Shown here one piece after another: positions 26,845 through 35,963 of a stretch of 64,000 nt of DNA. This DNA is from Chryseobacterium edaphi (GTDB taxonomy: Bacteria; Bacteroidota; Bacteroidia; Flavobacteriales; Weeksellaceae): contig NZ_JAOTEM010000002.1 in the NCBI RefSeq assembly GCF_025628985.1, positions 372,001 through 436,000 on the forward strand. Reading direction: 5' to 3'. A program made the translations under genes and the position numbers. The notes beneath the pieces are model-generated. The model did no database searches. It worked only from the letters and a program-made list of their open reading frames with translations, and was not told the origin of the DNA. Numbering within the stretch: the stretch's first letter is position 1; every line of letters begins with the position of its first letter.

Positions 26845-27215
26845 TTAAACTTTAAAATTGATTTTTCAAAAAACTGTTAAAAGTTTGCTTTAAGAACTAT
26901 CTCAAAAATTAAAATCTTTATTTGCTTGGCTTCTGATAGGTAATTTTAAAATTGCGACTTCAAATTTATGTTTTTGTAAGAATTTACTTTTTTGAAATTA
27001 AGTTTTTGGTTTTATCTAAGTTCCATTATCGAAAATCTAAATTTATTTCCTATTAAATTCTAGTCAGTAAAGATTTTTTTTTGCGACACTAAAGTCAAAA
27101 CATTTTTTCAATTAAAATTAAAATTTAGACTTGTGAAATTAATTTAATATTTGATTTTCTTCTCTTGTGAATGAAAATTTATTACAGACTCAAATACTAA
27201 AATTCTTAGAAAATA

Positions 27216-27244
27216 AAAAACTCAGAATATTTTCTGAGTTTTTA
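27216..27244. terminator. Bidirectional terminator hairpin near the methyltransferase gene
   Basis: AAACTCAGAA and TTCTGAGTTT form a perfect stem with a TATT loop and T/A runs on both sides. It ends transcription on the minus strand about 60 bp beyond the methyltransferase stop. Confidence 0.75.
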
Positions 27245-27303
27245 TAGAATTTTGTCAAATTAGCTGAAATTTGGCTTTAAGAAATGGCTTAAAAATCGAT
27301 TTT

Positions 27304-28125
27304 CTATTTTTTTTCGATAATGTATATCAAACTTGAAAATTCGTTAGAAAACAATGCTTTTACGTTAGAAATCGTTCCGTGGAGGACTGCTTTTAGCCAA
27401 AATAGCGGTGATTTTTTATATTTTTCGCTCAACATTGAGATGTAATACGAATCCAAAACCAAAGGTTTGATCTTTCTCATTTTCCAGTTTGGCTTCTTAG
27501 AAATCAAATTTTCCATTCCGGATTTTGAAAAATGATAGATATGTCTTGGTACGTCATATGCCGCCCAGAATTCTTTATAATGTTTCGCATCATAAGATGT
27601 AGGGTTGGGAACAGCGATAATTAGTAATCCTTTTTCTTTTAATTTTGAATTGAAAATTTCTAACATCTCATCCTGATTTTCAATATGCTCAAAGACGTGC
27701 CATAATGTGATTGCATCAATAGATCCGTTCTCTACAGCATTTAAATTATCAATTATTTTAGCTTTGTTTATTTTACTTTGAGCAACATTTCTCGCGTCAG
27801 AATCTGGTTCGAAACCTAAAGTTTCAAAATCATTTTCAATAAATTTCACAAATTCTCCGGCTCCGCAACCGTAATCTAATACTTTTGAATCCTTTTTTAT
27901 TCTGTCTATAAGGATAGTTTTTTTATATTGGAGATTGAAAGATTGTAAAAATTTATACAATTTTTCTTTTAAACTTCCGGAATCCTGATGATGCGAAATA
28001 TAGTCTTCACTTTCATAATATTTGGAAATATTTGAAGGAATAGGGGAGGTCTTAAAAACTCCCTTTGTATCGGTTTCTTTTATTTCAAATATTTCTTGCG
28101 AAAGAAAATGATCTTTAATTTTCAT
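27304..28125 (-). CDS. Class I SAM-dependent methyltransferase
   Basis: This 273-residue protein has motif I VLDYGCGAGEFVKFIE (SAM binding), motif II around IDAITLWHVFEHI and motif III LLIIAVPNPTS. It belongs to the broad UbiE/COQ5-like class; the substrate is not visible, and similar proteins in Flavobacteria act on lipids or surface glycans. It lies alone between the mnmG-side parS site and the gap upstream. Confidence 0.8.
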   Translation of the reverse strand: MKIKDHFLSQEIFEIKETDTKGVFKTSPIPSNISKYYESEDYISHHQDSGSLKEKLYKFLQSFNLQYKKTILIDRIKKDSKVLDYGCGAGEFVKFIENDFETLGFEPDSDARNVAQSKINKAKIIDNLNAVENGSIDAITLWHVFEHIENQDEMLEIFNSKLKEKGLLIIAVPNPTSYDAKHYKEFWAAYDVPRHIYHFSKSGMENLISKKPNWKMRKIKPLVLDSYYISMLSEKYKKSPLFWLKAVLHGTISNVKALFSNEFSSLIYIIEKK

Positions 28126-28206
28126 AAGATGTATGATATTTTAAAAAATGAAATTTGAAACCATTACAGCTTCAAATTTCATATATTTTAATTCAGATGA
28201 GATAAA

Positions 28207-28222
28207 TGTTTCACGTGAAACA
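28207..28222. other. parS site (ParB-binding centromere), copy 1
   Basis: The 16-bp perfect palindrome TGTTTCACGTGAAACA is exactly a well-known chromosomal parS sequence. It sits 8 bp beyond the mnmG stop codon. ParB spreads from such sites to load SMC near the origin. Confidence 0.9.
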
Positions 28223-28230
28223 TCATTAAT

Positions 28231-30093
28231 TTAACGTCCTAAATAGACCATTAAAACGTTGATATCTGCTGGTGAAACGCCACTTATTCTTCCAGCCTGA
28301 GCCAATGTTTTTGGTCTTACTTTGTTCATTTTTTGCTTGGCTTCTGCAGAGAGACTTGATAATTTTATGTAGTCAAAATCTTCCGGAATCTTTACGTTTT
28401 CCAATCTGTTCAATTTAGATACGTTCTCTTTTTCTTTTTCGATGTATCCTTTATATTTAATATTAACTTCAGCTTGTTCACGTACTTCATCATTGTATTT
28501 TGAAGTAAATTCTCTAATTGACTCAATTTGATCTAATTTATCTAAAGTAATATTAGGTCTTGTAAGAAATTGTGATGCTCTATAAGCCTGATCTACAGGG
28601 TTACTTTCAATACCTTCTAAAATTGGATTAATTAAACTGGGTTTTAAAGAAGTTTCTCGAAGGAAAGACTCAAGTTCCTGACTTTTAGCTATTTTATCTT
28701 CTACTTTTTGTAAGCGATCGTCCTTTGCTAGACCTAGTTGATGCGCTTTTTCAGTTAGTCTGATATCTGCATTATCCTGTCTTAGAAGAAGTCTGTATTC
28801 AGCTCGTGAAGTAAACATTCTATAAGGTTCTTCAGTACCTTTTGTAATTAAATCGTCGATTAAAACACCGATATATGCTTCATCTCTGTTTAGAATGAAT
28901 TCATCCTTCTCGCGTACTTTATTATGAGCATTTATACCCGCCATTAAGCCTTGTCCGGCTGCTTCTTCATAACCTGTAGTACCATTAATCTGGCCGGCAA
29001 AATATAAATTATCAACTAATTTCGTTTCTAAAGTATGCTTTAATTGAGTAGGAGGGAAGTAATCATATTCAATCGCATAGCCTGGACGGAACACTTTCAC
29101 GTTTTCAAATCCGGGAATATGTTTCATTGCTTTTATCTGAACATCTTCCGGTAGAGAAGAACTGAATCCGTTTACATAGATTTCCACAGTTTTCCAACCT
29201 TCCGGTTCTACGAAAAGCTGATGTCTTGTACGCTCTGCAAAACGGTTGATCTTATCTTCAATACTTGGGCAATATCTTGGTCCCAAACTTTGAATTGTAC
29301 CATTGAACATGGGACTTCTGTCAAAACCTTCACGTAAAATATCATGGACTGTTTCATTTGTATAAACGATATGACAGCTCAATTGTTTTGTCAATTTCGG
29401 AGTGTCAGTATAGCTGAATTTCTGAGGATTTTCATCTCCTTTTTGCTCATCCATTCTAGAGTAATCAAGACTTCTTCCGTCAACTCTTGGTGGAGTACCG
29501 GTCTTCATTCTTCCCGCTTCAAAACCTAAAGAAACTAACTGTTCTGTAATTCCGAAAGCTCTTGGTTCACCCATTCTACCACCGCCCAGTTGTTTGTCTC
29601 CAACATGGATCAAACCATTCAGGAATGTTCCGTTTGTAAGAACTACAGATTTTGATCTGATCTCAATTCCTAAAGAAGTTACAACACCTACAGCCTGATT
29701 ATTTTCTATAATTAAACTCTTCACCATGTCCTGAAAGAAATCAAGATTTGGAGTGTTTTCTAACGCATAACGCCATTCTTCTGCAAACAGCATTCTGTCA
29801 TTTTGCGTTCTAGGGGACCACATTGCAGGACCTTTTGAAAGGTTCAGCATTTTAAACTGGATAGCAGATTTATCGGCAATAATTCCGGAGTAACCTCCCA
29901 TTGCGTCTATTTCTCTTACGATCTGTCCTTTTGCAATTCCACCCATTGCGGGGTTGCAGCTCATCTGTCCGATGGTCTGCATATTCATTGTAACCAATAA
30001 GGTTTTTGATCCTAAATTGGCAGCAGCAGCAGCAGCTTCACAACCAGCGTGACCTGCACCTACTACAATTACATCATATATTTCTGAAATCAT
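28231..30093 (-). CDS. mnmG: tRNA uridine 5-carboxymethylaminomethyl modification enzyme MnmG (GidA)
   Basis: This 620-residue flavoprotein begins with the FAD-binding motif VVGAGHAGCEAAAAAA and has CNPAMGGIAKG and RAFGITEQLVSLGF. The C-terminal GidA domain carries YKGYIEKE and IPEDFDYIKLSSLSAEAKQKM. With MnmE it makes cmnm5U34 in tRNAs. Two parS sites flank the gene, one on each side. MnmG is a classic neighbour of bacterial origins. Confidence 0.97.
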   Translation of the reverse strand: MISEIYDVIVVGAGHAGCEAAAAAANLGSKTLLVTMNMQTIGQMSCNPAMGGIAKGQIVREIDAMGGYSGIIADKSAIQFKMLNLSKGPAMWSPRTQNDRMLFAEEWRYALENTPNLDFFQDMVKSLIIENNQAVGVVTSLGIEIRSKSVVLTNGTFLNGLIHVGDKQLGGGRMGEPRAFGITEQLVSLGFEAGRMKTGTPPRVDGRSLDYSRMDEQKGDENPQKFSYTDTPKLTKQLSCHIVYTNETVHDILREGFDRSPMFNGTIQSLGPRYCPSIEDKINRFAERTRHQLFVEPEGWKTVEIYVNGFSSSLPEDVQIKAMKHIPGFENVKVFRPGYAIEYDYFPPTQLKHTLETKLVDNLYFAGQINGTTGYEEAAGQGLMAGINAHNKVREKDEFILNRDEAYIGVLIDDLITKGTEEPYRMFTSRAEYRLLLRQDNADIRLTEKAHQLGLAKDDRLQKVEDKIAKSQELESFLRETSLKPSLINPILEGIESNPVDQAYRASQFLTRPNITLDKLDQIESIREFTSKYNDEVREQAEVNIKYKGYIEKEKENVSKLNRLENVKIPEDFDYIKLSSLSAEAKQKMNKVRPKTLAQAGRISGVSPADINVLMVYLGR

Positions 30094-30136
30094 TTTAATT
30101 GCTTATTTAAGCCTTAAATTTAAAAATTTATATAAA

Positions 30137-30152
30137 TGTTTCACGTGAAACA
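30137..30152. other. parS site (ParB-binding centromere), copy 2
   Basis: A second TGTTTCACGTGAAACA palindrome, identical to the copy at 28207-28222, lies 43 bp upstream of the mnmG start codon. Confidence 0.9.
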
Positions 30153-30270
30153 TTGTGCCGAAAACGGGCGTAAAACCGCTTCAAATTCGATGTTTTTAGC
30201 TTCTGTTAATTGCAATTTTTGACTTTTTTATTATAAGATAAAAAGTGATTGCGAATAACGAGGATAGCTT

Positions 30271-30678
30271 TTAATTATATTTTTCAATATAAAAATCTTC
30301 TTTGTTTCGCATTTCCTGTTCTTCTTCGTCAGATTTATCCTTATAACCACATAAATGAAGAATGCCATGAGCTAATACTCTTCTCAATTCTTCTTCGTAA
30401 TTTCTGGATAGGGTAGAAGCGTTATCGGAAATGCGCTGCAAAGATACGAAAATCTCACCGCTTATTGTTTTGCCTTTTACAGAATCAAAAGTGATGATAT
30501 CTGTATAATAATCATGCTGCAGATAATCCTGATTGATTTTCAATAAATATTCATCGTCGCAGAAAATATAATTGATTTCACCCAATTTTTTTCCCTCCGA
30601 AAGAATGATTTCTTCCAGCCAGCTTGTATAGTTGTTGTTTACCGTTTCCGGTAAATTTTCATAAAAGAACTGTATCAT
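30271..30678 (-). CDS. ybeY: Endoribonuclease YbeY (16S rRNA maturation)
   Basis: This 135-residue protein has the YbeY motif HGILHLCGYKDKSDEE near residues 105-120. The canonical zinc site is HGxLHLxGYDH; here the first two His are present and the third is replaced by Asp (KD). In Bacteroidetes this variant is common as far as I know. YbeY helps process 16S rRNA 3' ends and ribosome quality control. It lies 5 bp from the patatin gene stop, so it is in one transcript with it. Confidence 0.9.
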   Translation of the reverse strand: MIQFFYENLPETVNNNYTSWLEEIILSEGKKLGEINYIFCDDEYLLKINQDYLQHDYYTDIITFDSVKGKTISGEIFVSLQRISDNASTLSRNYEEELRRVLAHGILHLCGYKDKSDEEEQEMRNKEDFYIEKYN

Positions 30679-30683
30679 TTTTT

Positions 30684-32840
30684 TTAAAACCAGTGTCCTA
30701 AAATAACACTGAATATACCTTTTTGATTATTTTTAAGTGAATGGCTGAAGTTGAATTTAATCTGTCCAAATGGAGATTTGTAACCCGCCATAATTCCCAA
30801 AGAACTGTAATTAACTTTTACCGCATCTTCGAAACTAATATCGTCGGAAAGATTAGCAAAAGAAAAATTCCCGCTCAGAAAAAAGTTTTTATAAAATTTA
30901 AACTGAATATCATTTGAAATTAATGCTACATTATTGCTGTTTAATTGAGCAAAATAGAAACCGTTGAACGTTTTAAAATTTACAACATTCTGCTCGAATA
31001 TTCCACCCAATCTGTATTGATAATATTGTGGAAGATTATCACCAATTGTAATTCCTCCATATAAATTTAAATGATAACTGAATTGTTTGGAAAGTGGAAT
31101 ATTTACTCTGATATCTGCTTTTACCTGAACGACTCTTTTTTCAACCTCAGATTTTAAGAGATCAATTACTTTTCCTTCAGCGTTTAAGTAAAAACCTCTG
31201 CGTGGAAAATCTCTGTCATTCTGTGTATCACTTTTCAGGAATACATAAGGATTAAGAAAGCGACTGGATCTCTCATTCGTACCGTTCATTTCCGCCTCAA
31301 AATAATCATGACTCAGTCCTGCTCCTAAAGCAAATTTATCTCTCCAGATAGATTGTATGTATGCTTCATTTCTGAGCCATTTCCAATTTTCAATATTAAC
31401 ATTATTATTTCCTTTAAGATCAAAACTCATTCCTGAAGAATAAATTCCAAAACCAGGAATATATCCGTTATCAATAAAATAATTCAGGTAATATCTAGGC
31501 TTATCACCAACAACAAAATCTAATGATAAATTGGAATTTTTAAAAAGTAATCTTTTCGCAGAATAATTCAGAAGCAATCCTGTTTTGAAAATCTCATCAT
31601 AATGCAATCCGAATTTTAGAAAATGTCTTGCGTCATCCTCTGTCACATATAATTTCAGATAATTGATATTATTTTCTGTAACGATATCATAATTAATAAA
31701 GCTGTAGTTATTTGTCGCAACCAACTTATCAATGCCTCTGTTTACGCTTCCATACGTTTGCATCGAAGGAAGACGAAGTCCCATTTTCCCGAGAACGTAG
31801 TTTTTGCCGTAAATTCTGCCCCCAATCAAAGCGATACTGTCAATCTTATATACATTAGAATAAATAGGATTTACGGGCTGTCTGAGACGGTCAAAAGAAC
31901 GTTTTGGAAGCTCATCCAAGATATCAGTATATTTTAAACCTTCAACAAACCCGCTATCAAGAATTTTCTTCTTATCATCGTAGCTTGTAGCAGTCATCCC
32001 TTTTAAATTAGGTTTTATATTGATGTCGGTAAATTTATACTGACGTTTTGTATCTTTTTGGATTCCAAAATCAATAACCTGATTCAAAATCGAAATAATA
32101 TTATTTAAATCTTCTCTCTTCGAAAGATCCTGATTTAAATCTACACCAATTACAATATCAATTCCTTTATCTTTTAATGGTTTTGAAGGATAATTTACCG
32201 TCATAGCTCCATCAATGTAAATACTGTCTCCAATTTTCACGGGATCCATGAGAGAAGGGAAAGCCGAACTCGCCATAATTGACTGTACCAAATCTCCTTT
32301 TTCAAAGATCTGCATATTCCCACTTTCTAAATTGGTAGCAACACACATAAAAGGAATTGGCAATTTTGAAAAATCCTCTATTGTGGAGACATTTTTAAAC
32401 AATTCTTTTAAAAGATAAACATTCTTCTGTCCAGAACTGATGGAGGAGGGAAGATTTATCTTTCCATTTTTTAGAGGAATAGATAAAAGATATTTGTCTA
32501 CAGATTTATTAAAAAAAGTGCTTTCTGTACGGGATTTCGGATCTCGGATCAATGAATAAAAATCGGTATCAGTTACGATTTTTTCAATATCTTTTCCTGT
32601 GTATCCTGAAGCGTAAAGACCTCCGATTATAGCTCCCATACTTGTTCCGGAGATATAATCGATCTTAACTCCTAGAGAATCCAGTACTTTTAAAACTCCT
32701 ACATGGGCGAAACCTTTTGCACCACCTCCTGCAAGAGAAAGCCCGATTTTGGGATTTTTAGGTATGACCAATCCCTCTTTTACCTGCGAATGGATAAAAA
32801 TCAACTGAAATGCGAATAAAAGAAAGAGGAGTTTTTTCAT
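30684..32840 (-). CDS. Patatin-like phospholipase with C-terminal outer-membrane beta-barrel
   Basis: This 718-residue protein has a signal peptide (MKKLLFLLFAFQLIFIHSQ) and a patatin domain at about 27-230 with the oxyanion motif GLSLAGGGAKGFAHVGVLK, nucleophile Ser in GTSMGAIIGG and the DGA dyad Asp (SIYIDGAM). A POTRA-like linker and a beta-barrel ending in Phe (SVILGHWF) follow. This architecture is the PlpD/class D type V autotransporter type. It would insert in the outer membrane and display a lipase. Confidence 0.9.
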   Translation of the reverse strand: MKKLLFLLFAFQLIFIHSQVKEGLVIPKNPKIGLSLAGGGAKGFAHVGVLKVLDSLGVKIDYISGTSMGAIIGGLYASGYTGKDIEKIVTDTDFYSLIRDPKSRTESTFFNKSVDKYLLSIPLKNGKINLPSSISSGQKNVYLLKELFKNVSTIEDFSKLPIPFMCVATNLESGNMQIFEKGDLVQSIMASSAFPSLMDPVKIGDSIYIDGAMTVNYPSKPLKDKGIDIVIGVDLNQDLSKREDLNNIISILNQVIDFGIQKDTKRQYKFTDINIKPNLKGMTATSYDDKKKILDSGFVEGLKYTDILDELPKRSFDRLRQPVNPIYSNVYKIDSIALIGGRIYGKNYVLGKMGLRLPSMQTYGSVNRGIDKLVATNNYSFINYDIVTENNINYLKLYVTEDDARHFLKFGLHYDEIFKTGLLLNYSAKRLLFKNSNLSLDFVVGDKPRYYLNYFIDNGYIPGFGIYSSGMSFDLKGNNNVNIENWKWLRNEAYIQSIWRDKFALGAGLSHDYFEAEMNGTNERSSRFLNPYVFLKSDTQNDRDFPRRGFYLNAEGKVIDLLKSEVEKRVVQVKADIRVNIPLSKQFSYHLNLYGGITIGDNLPQYYQYRLGGIFEQNVVNFKTFNGFYFAQLNSNNVALISNDIQFKFYKNFFLSGNFSFANLSDDISFEDAVKVNYSSLGIMAGYKSPFGQIKFNFSHSLKNNQKGIFSVILGHWF

Positions 32841-32842
32841 AA

Positions 32843-35287
32843 TTAATCTTTTACATAAATCCGTTTCACACGAGGAGATATGGAAGTTAAAACTTCATAA
32901 GTGATGGTTTTACAGTATCCTGCAAATTCTTTGAGACTTGGTTTGGCGTTAAAAATAGTTACTTTATCGCCTTCTTTTACATTATGAACTTCATCTACAT
33001 TGATCATCATCATATCCATACAGATGTTTCCGATAATCGGGGCTAAAGTTTTATTGATTCCTACATTTCCGATCTGATTCCCGATCAATCTTGGAATTCC
33101 ATCTGCATAACCGACGGGAATTGTAGCAATTTTAGTCAAATGATTGGTCTTAAATTTTCTGCTATAGCCTACCGATTCTCCATTTTCTACCATAGAAATT
33201 TGTGAGATTACCGTTTTAAAACTTACACTTGATTGTAGTTGTTTCTGAATTTCGGGATTTGGAGATTCTCCAAGCATTCCGATTCCGATTCTCACCATAT
33301 CGTATTGATATTCAGTATAATTTGTAATTCCTGATGAGTTTAAAATATGTCTTAAAGGTTTGTAGCCAATATTTTCAATTAAATAATTGGAATTTTTATC
33401 AAAAGTCTTCAATTGTTTTAAGGTAAATTCTCTTTCTTCAGGAACATCAGAAGATGATAAATGGCTGAAAATACTCTGAACTTTTAGGTTTTTATGCTGC
33501 AAGCTCTGAATTAACTGATCCAATTCATGTTCCTTAAAACCAAGACGATGCATTCCTGTCTCAAGTTTAAGATGGATTGGATATTCTTTATCATATCCGG
33601 ATTTTTGAACCGTTTCATAAAACAATTCTAAAACCCTGAAACTGTAAATTTCCGGCTCAAGATTGTATTGAATGATTGCATCATAACTGTGCTGTTCTGG
33701 ATTCATCACAACAATTGGTGTGGTAATTCCCGTTTTTCGAAGTTCTACACCTTCATCAGCAAAAGCAACTCCTAAATAATCAATATGATGATGTTGCAGG
33801 AACTCTGAAATCTCATAACTTCCTAATCCGTAAGCGTTTGCTTTTACCATCGCCATCATTTTGGTTGTTGGCTTTAGTAAAGACTTATGATAATTGATGT
33901 TATGTAAAATTGCATTAAGATTGATTTCAAGAACAGTATCGTGTTTTCTTAATTCAAGAAGATCTTTAAGTTTTTCAATCTCAAATTTTCTTGCACCTTT
34001 CAGAAGAATAATTTGATTTTCAATTTCTGTAAGATGTTTACTGTCAATTAATTCCTGAGTATTAATAAAAGTAAAAGTATTAGATTTAAAAAGTGTCCTG
34101 AATTGAGAGATTTCTTCACCAATTAAGAAAACAGAATCAAATTTCTGCTCATTCACCAATTCTGAAACTTCTTCATACAATTCCTCAGAATTTGCATTTA
34201 CACCGATAATATCCGTTAAAACCAATGATTTTCTCGACTTTTTATATTCATTTAAAAATTGCAAAGCTGTTTTGAGAGAATCAAGATCGAGATTAAACGA
34301 ATCATTAATGATAATATTGTTTTTAATTCCTTCAATAGCTTCGAGACGCATTTCAACAGCTTTCAGAGCGTTGATTTTTTCAATGATCTTCTCATTACTG
34401 ATGTTGAGCTCTTTTAAAACCGTAATCAAGGCTAAAGCATTCGTTAAAGTTGCTTCGTCCCGTTGATGAACCGGAAAACATATTTCTTCACCAAAATATT
34501 TGACAACGATATTTTCATCTTTGATATTGGTTTTAATAAAGACATCATTCTTTTCTTGAAATCCGTATGTAATTAATTTTTTGCTTGAGTAGATTTCTTT
34601 TATTTTATTATCAACCAGTTCATTATCCGCATTATAAATGACAACCTCAGAATATTTGAAAAGTTTGATTTTCTCATCAATTAAATTTTCTTCAGACTCA
34701 AAATTTGCTGCATGAGCAGTTCCTATATGAGTTAATAAACCGATTTGAGGATGAAAAATATTTTCCAGAACCTGCATTTCATTCGGCATAGAAATCCCAA
34801 CTTCAAATATCCCTAATTGGTGATTTTGGTTAATTTGAAGTAAAGAAAGAGGAAGACCAATCTGAGAATTAAAACTTTTCGGACTTTTTACGGTCGGCGA
34901 TTCATTCCACAAACATTGATACAGCCATTCTTTAAGAATAGTTTTACCATTGCTTCCAGTAATTCCAATTGATTTTAAATGTGAATGTTCAAAATGATAT
35001 TTTGCTAATTTCTGAAGAAAATCTACAGAGTTTTTTACAATAATCCACGTAACATTTTCAAATTGTGGATATTGATGTTTGGAAATAATGACTTTTATTC
35101 CTCTGTCAACAGCAGATTCTATAAACTTCTCTCCCGAATTTTTTTTGGTATTGATGGCAATAAAAGCAGTATTCTTTGTTGCATAGATTATCCTGCTGTC
35201 AAAAGCTATATTTTTGATAATTAATTCTTTATCTCCAACAATATTTGAATTGGTGATTTCTGCAATTTGATTTATAGTGTAGTTCAT
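32843..35287 (-). CDS. Bifunctional UDP-N-acetylmuramoyl-tripeptide:D-Ala-D-Ala ligase / alanine racemase (MurF-Alr fusion)
   Basis: This 814-residue fusion joins two peptidoglycan enzymes. The N-terminal half (to about 440) is MurF, with the P-loop ITGSNGKTILKEWL and a Mur ligase middle domain. The C-terminal half is a fold-type III alanine racemase with the PLP-Lys motif MVKANAYGLGSYE and a catalytic-Tyr region near RIGIGMLGESP. The fusion is known in Bacteroidetes and couples D-Ala production to D-Ala-D-Ala addition. It lies 2 bp from the patatin gene stop and 3 bp from the toxin gene. Confidence 0.94.
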   Translation of the reverse strand: MNYTINQIAEITNSNIVGDKELIIKNIAFDSRIIYATKNTAFIAINTKKNSGEKFIESAVDRGIKVIISKHQYPQFENVTWIIVKNSVDFLQKLAKYHFEHSHLKSIGITGSNGKTILKEWLYQCLWNESPTVKSPKSFNSQIGLPLSLLQINQNHQLGIFEVGISMPNEMQVLENIFHPQIGLLTHIGTAHAANFESEENLIDEKIKLFKYSEVVIYNADNELVDNKIKEIYSSKKLITYGFQEKNDVFIKTNIKDENIVVKYFGEEICFPVHQRDEATLTNALALITVLKELNISNEKIIEKINALKAVEMRLEAIEGIKNNIIINDSFNLDLDSLKTALQFLNEYKKSRKSLVLTDIIGVNANSEELYEEVSELVNEQKFDSVFLIGEEISQFRTLFKSNTFTFINTQELIDSKHLTEIENQIILLKGARKFEIEKLKDLLELRKHDTVLEINLNAILHNINYHKSLLKPTTKMMAMVKANAYGLGSYEISEFLQHHHIDYLGVAFADEGVELRKTGITTPIVVMNPEQHSYDAIIQYNLEPEIYSFRVLELFYETVQKSGYDKEYPIHLKLETGMHRLGFKEHELDQLIQSLQHKNLKVQSIFSHLSSSDVPEEREFTLKQLKTFDKNSNYLIENIGYKPLRHILNSSGITNYTEYQYDMVRIGIGMLGESPNPEIQKQLQSSVSFKTVISQISMVENGESVGYSRKFKTNHLTKIATIPVGYADGIPRLIGNQIGNVGINKTLAPIIGNICMDMMMINVDEVHNVKEGDKVTIFNAKPSLKEFAGYCKTITYEVLTSISPRVKRIYVKD

Positions 35288-35290
35288 AAA

Positions 35291-35593
35291 CTACTTATCT
35301 GTAATTAAATTATAATTAGAGTCAGGATTTCGGAAATTGTTAATCATGTTTAAAAGATTTATTTGATTGTGTGAAATCTCATAAATAATAGAATTATGTT
35401 TAGTAATCAAGACTTTATGAAAATTAGTATCTTCATATTTTTGATGTACCAAATAGCCGTTTTCAAGCAGTGAAACTTTTCTTTCTAGAATTTCATAAAA
35501 ATTTTCTAAAACTTCGAAGCCCCAATTATCAATAAGAAAGTCTTCCAAAATTTCCAAATCTAGTTTGGCTCTATTTGTCCAAAAAATATTCAT
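35291..35593 (-). CDS. RelE/ParE-type toxin of a toxin-antitoxin pair
   Basis: I start at the ATG at 35593, giving MNIFWTNRAKLDLEILEDFL, the normal ParE/RelE beginning with the two N-terminal helices, and 100 residues. Strands such as YLVHQKYEDTNFHKVLITKHNSIIYEI follow and the core Arg/Lys residues are visible. ParE toxins poison gyrase, RelE toxins cut mRNA; sequence alone does not decide which. The start lies 22 bp inside the end of the antitoxin gene, so both are translationally coupled. The pair is inserted in the tdk to murF-alr operon. Confidence 0.75.
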   Translation of the reverse strand: MNIFWTNRAKLDLEILEDFLIDNWGFEVLENFYEILERKVSLLENGYLVHQKYEDTNFHKVLITKHNSIIYEISHNQINLLNMINNFRNPDSNYNLITDK

Positions 35594-35909
35594 TTTTCTT
35601 TTTTGCAATTCTTTCTTTTGCTTCACTCATCACTTGATTGTGTTCATGAATTCTACCGTTTTTAACGTCTTCTAATCCTTCCTGAATAGCTTTTAAAATA
35701 TCTTCTTTTGAGTTTGTTTCTGGCTCAATCACCTCTGCAATCTTTAGCAATTCTTCCGGTAAAAATTTCTTTTCTTTCATTTTTCGGAAAAAAGTAGGTT
35801 CAGAAATTCCTGTTTTTTCAATGATATATTTAATCTTAAAAGGAGAATTTTTCAAAATTTCATCTATAGAATTGCTGATTTTTATATAGTTTTTTATTTC
35901 TAATATCAT
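35571..35909 (-). CDS. HTH-type antitoxin of the toxin-antitoxin pair
   Basis: This 112-residue protein has an N-terminal helix-turn-helix (FKIKYIIEKTGISEPTFFRKMKEKKF, about 24-50) for autoregulation, then a charged helical C-terminus (EHNQVMSEAKERIAKKK) that should wrap the toxin. It lies in front of and overlaps the toxin gene, the usual antitoxin-first order. It differs from MazE and ParD in its HTH and appears to be a short xenobiotic-response-like type. Confidence 0.7.
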   Translation of the reverse strand: MILEIKNYIKISNSIDEILKNSPFKIKYIIEKTGISEPTFFRKMKEKKFLPEELLKIAEVIEPETNSKEDILKAIQEGLEDVKNGRIHEHNQVMSEAKERIAKKKNEYFLDK

Positions 35910-35963
35910 TTTTTGATAGTTTTTACTATTAAAATTTAAACAAAATTAAAAATAAATTTGATA

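Larger units (their letters stand above)
26790..27303. other. 514-bp AT-rich gap between pgk and a methyltransferase gene
   Basis: Apart from the pgk terminator (26812-26844) and the terminator at 27216-27244, I see no open reading frame, promoter pair or repeat that I can defend. Base composition is extremely AT-rich. There are two loose DnaA-box-like words, fewer than in the gap at 25.0-25.4 kb. Confidence 0.5.
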
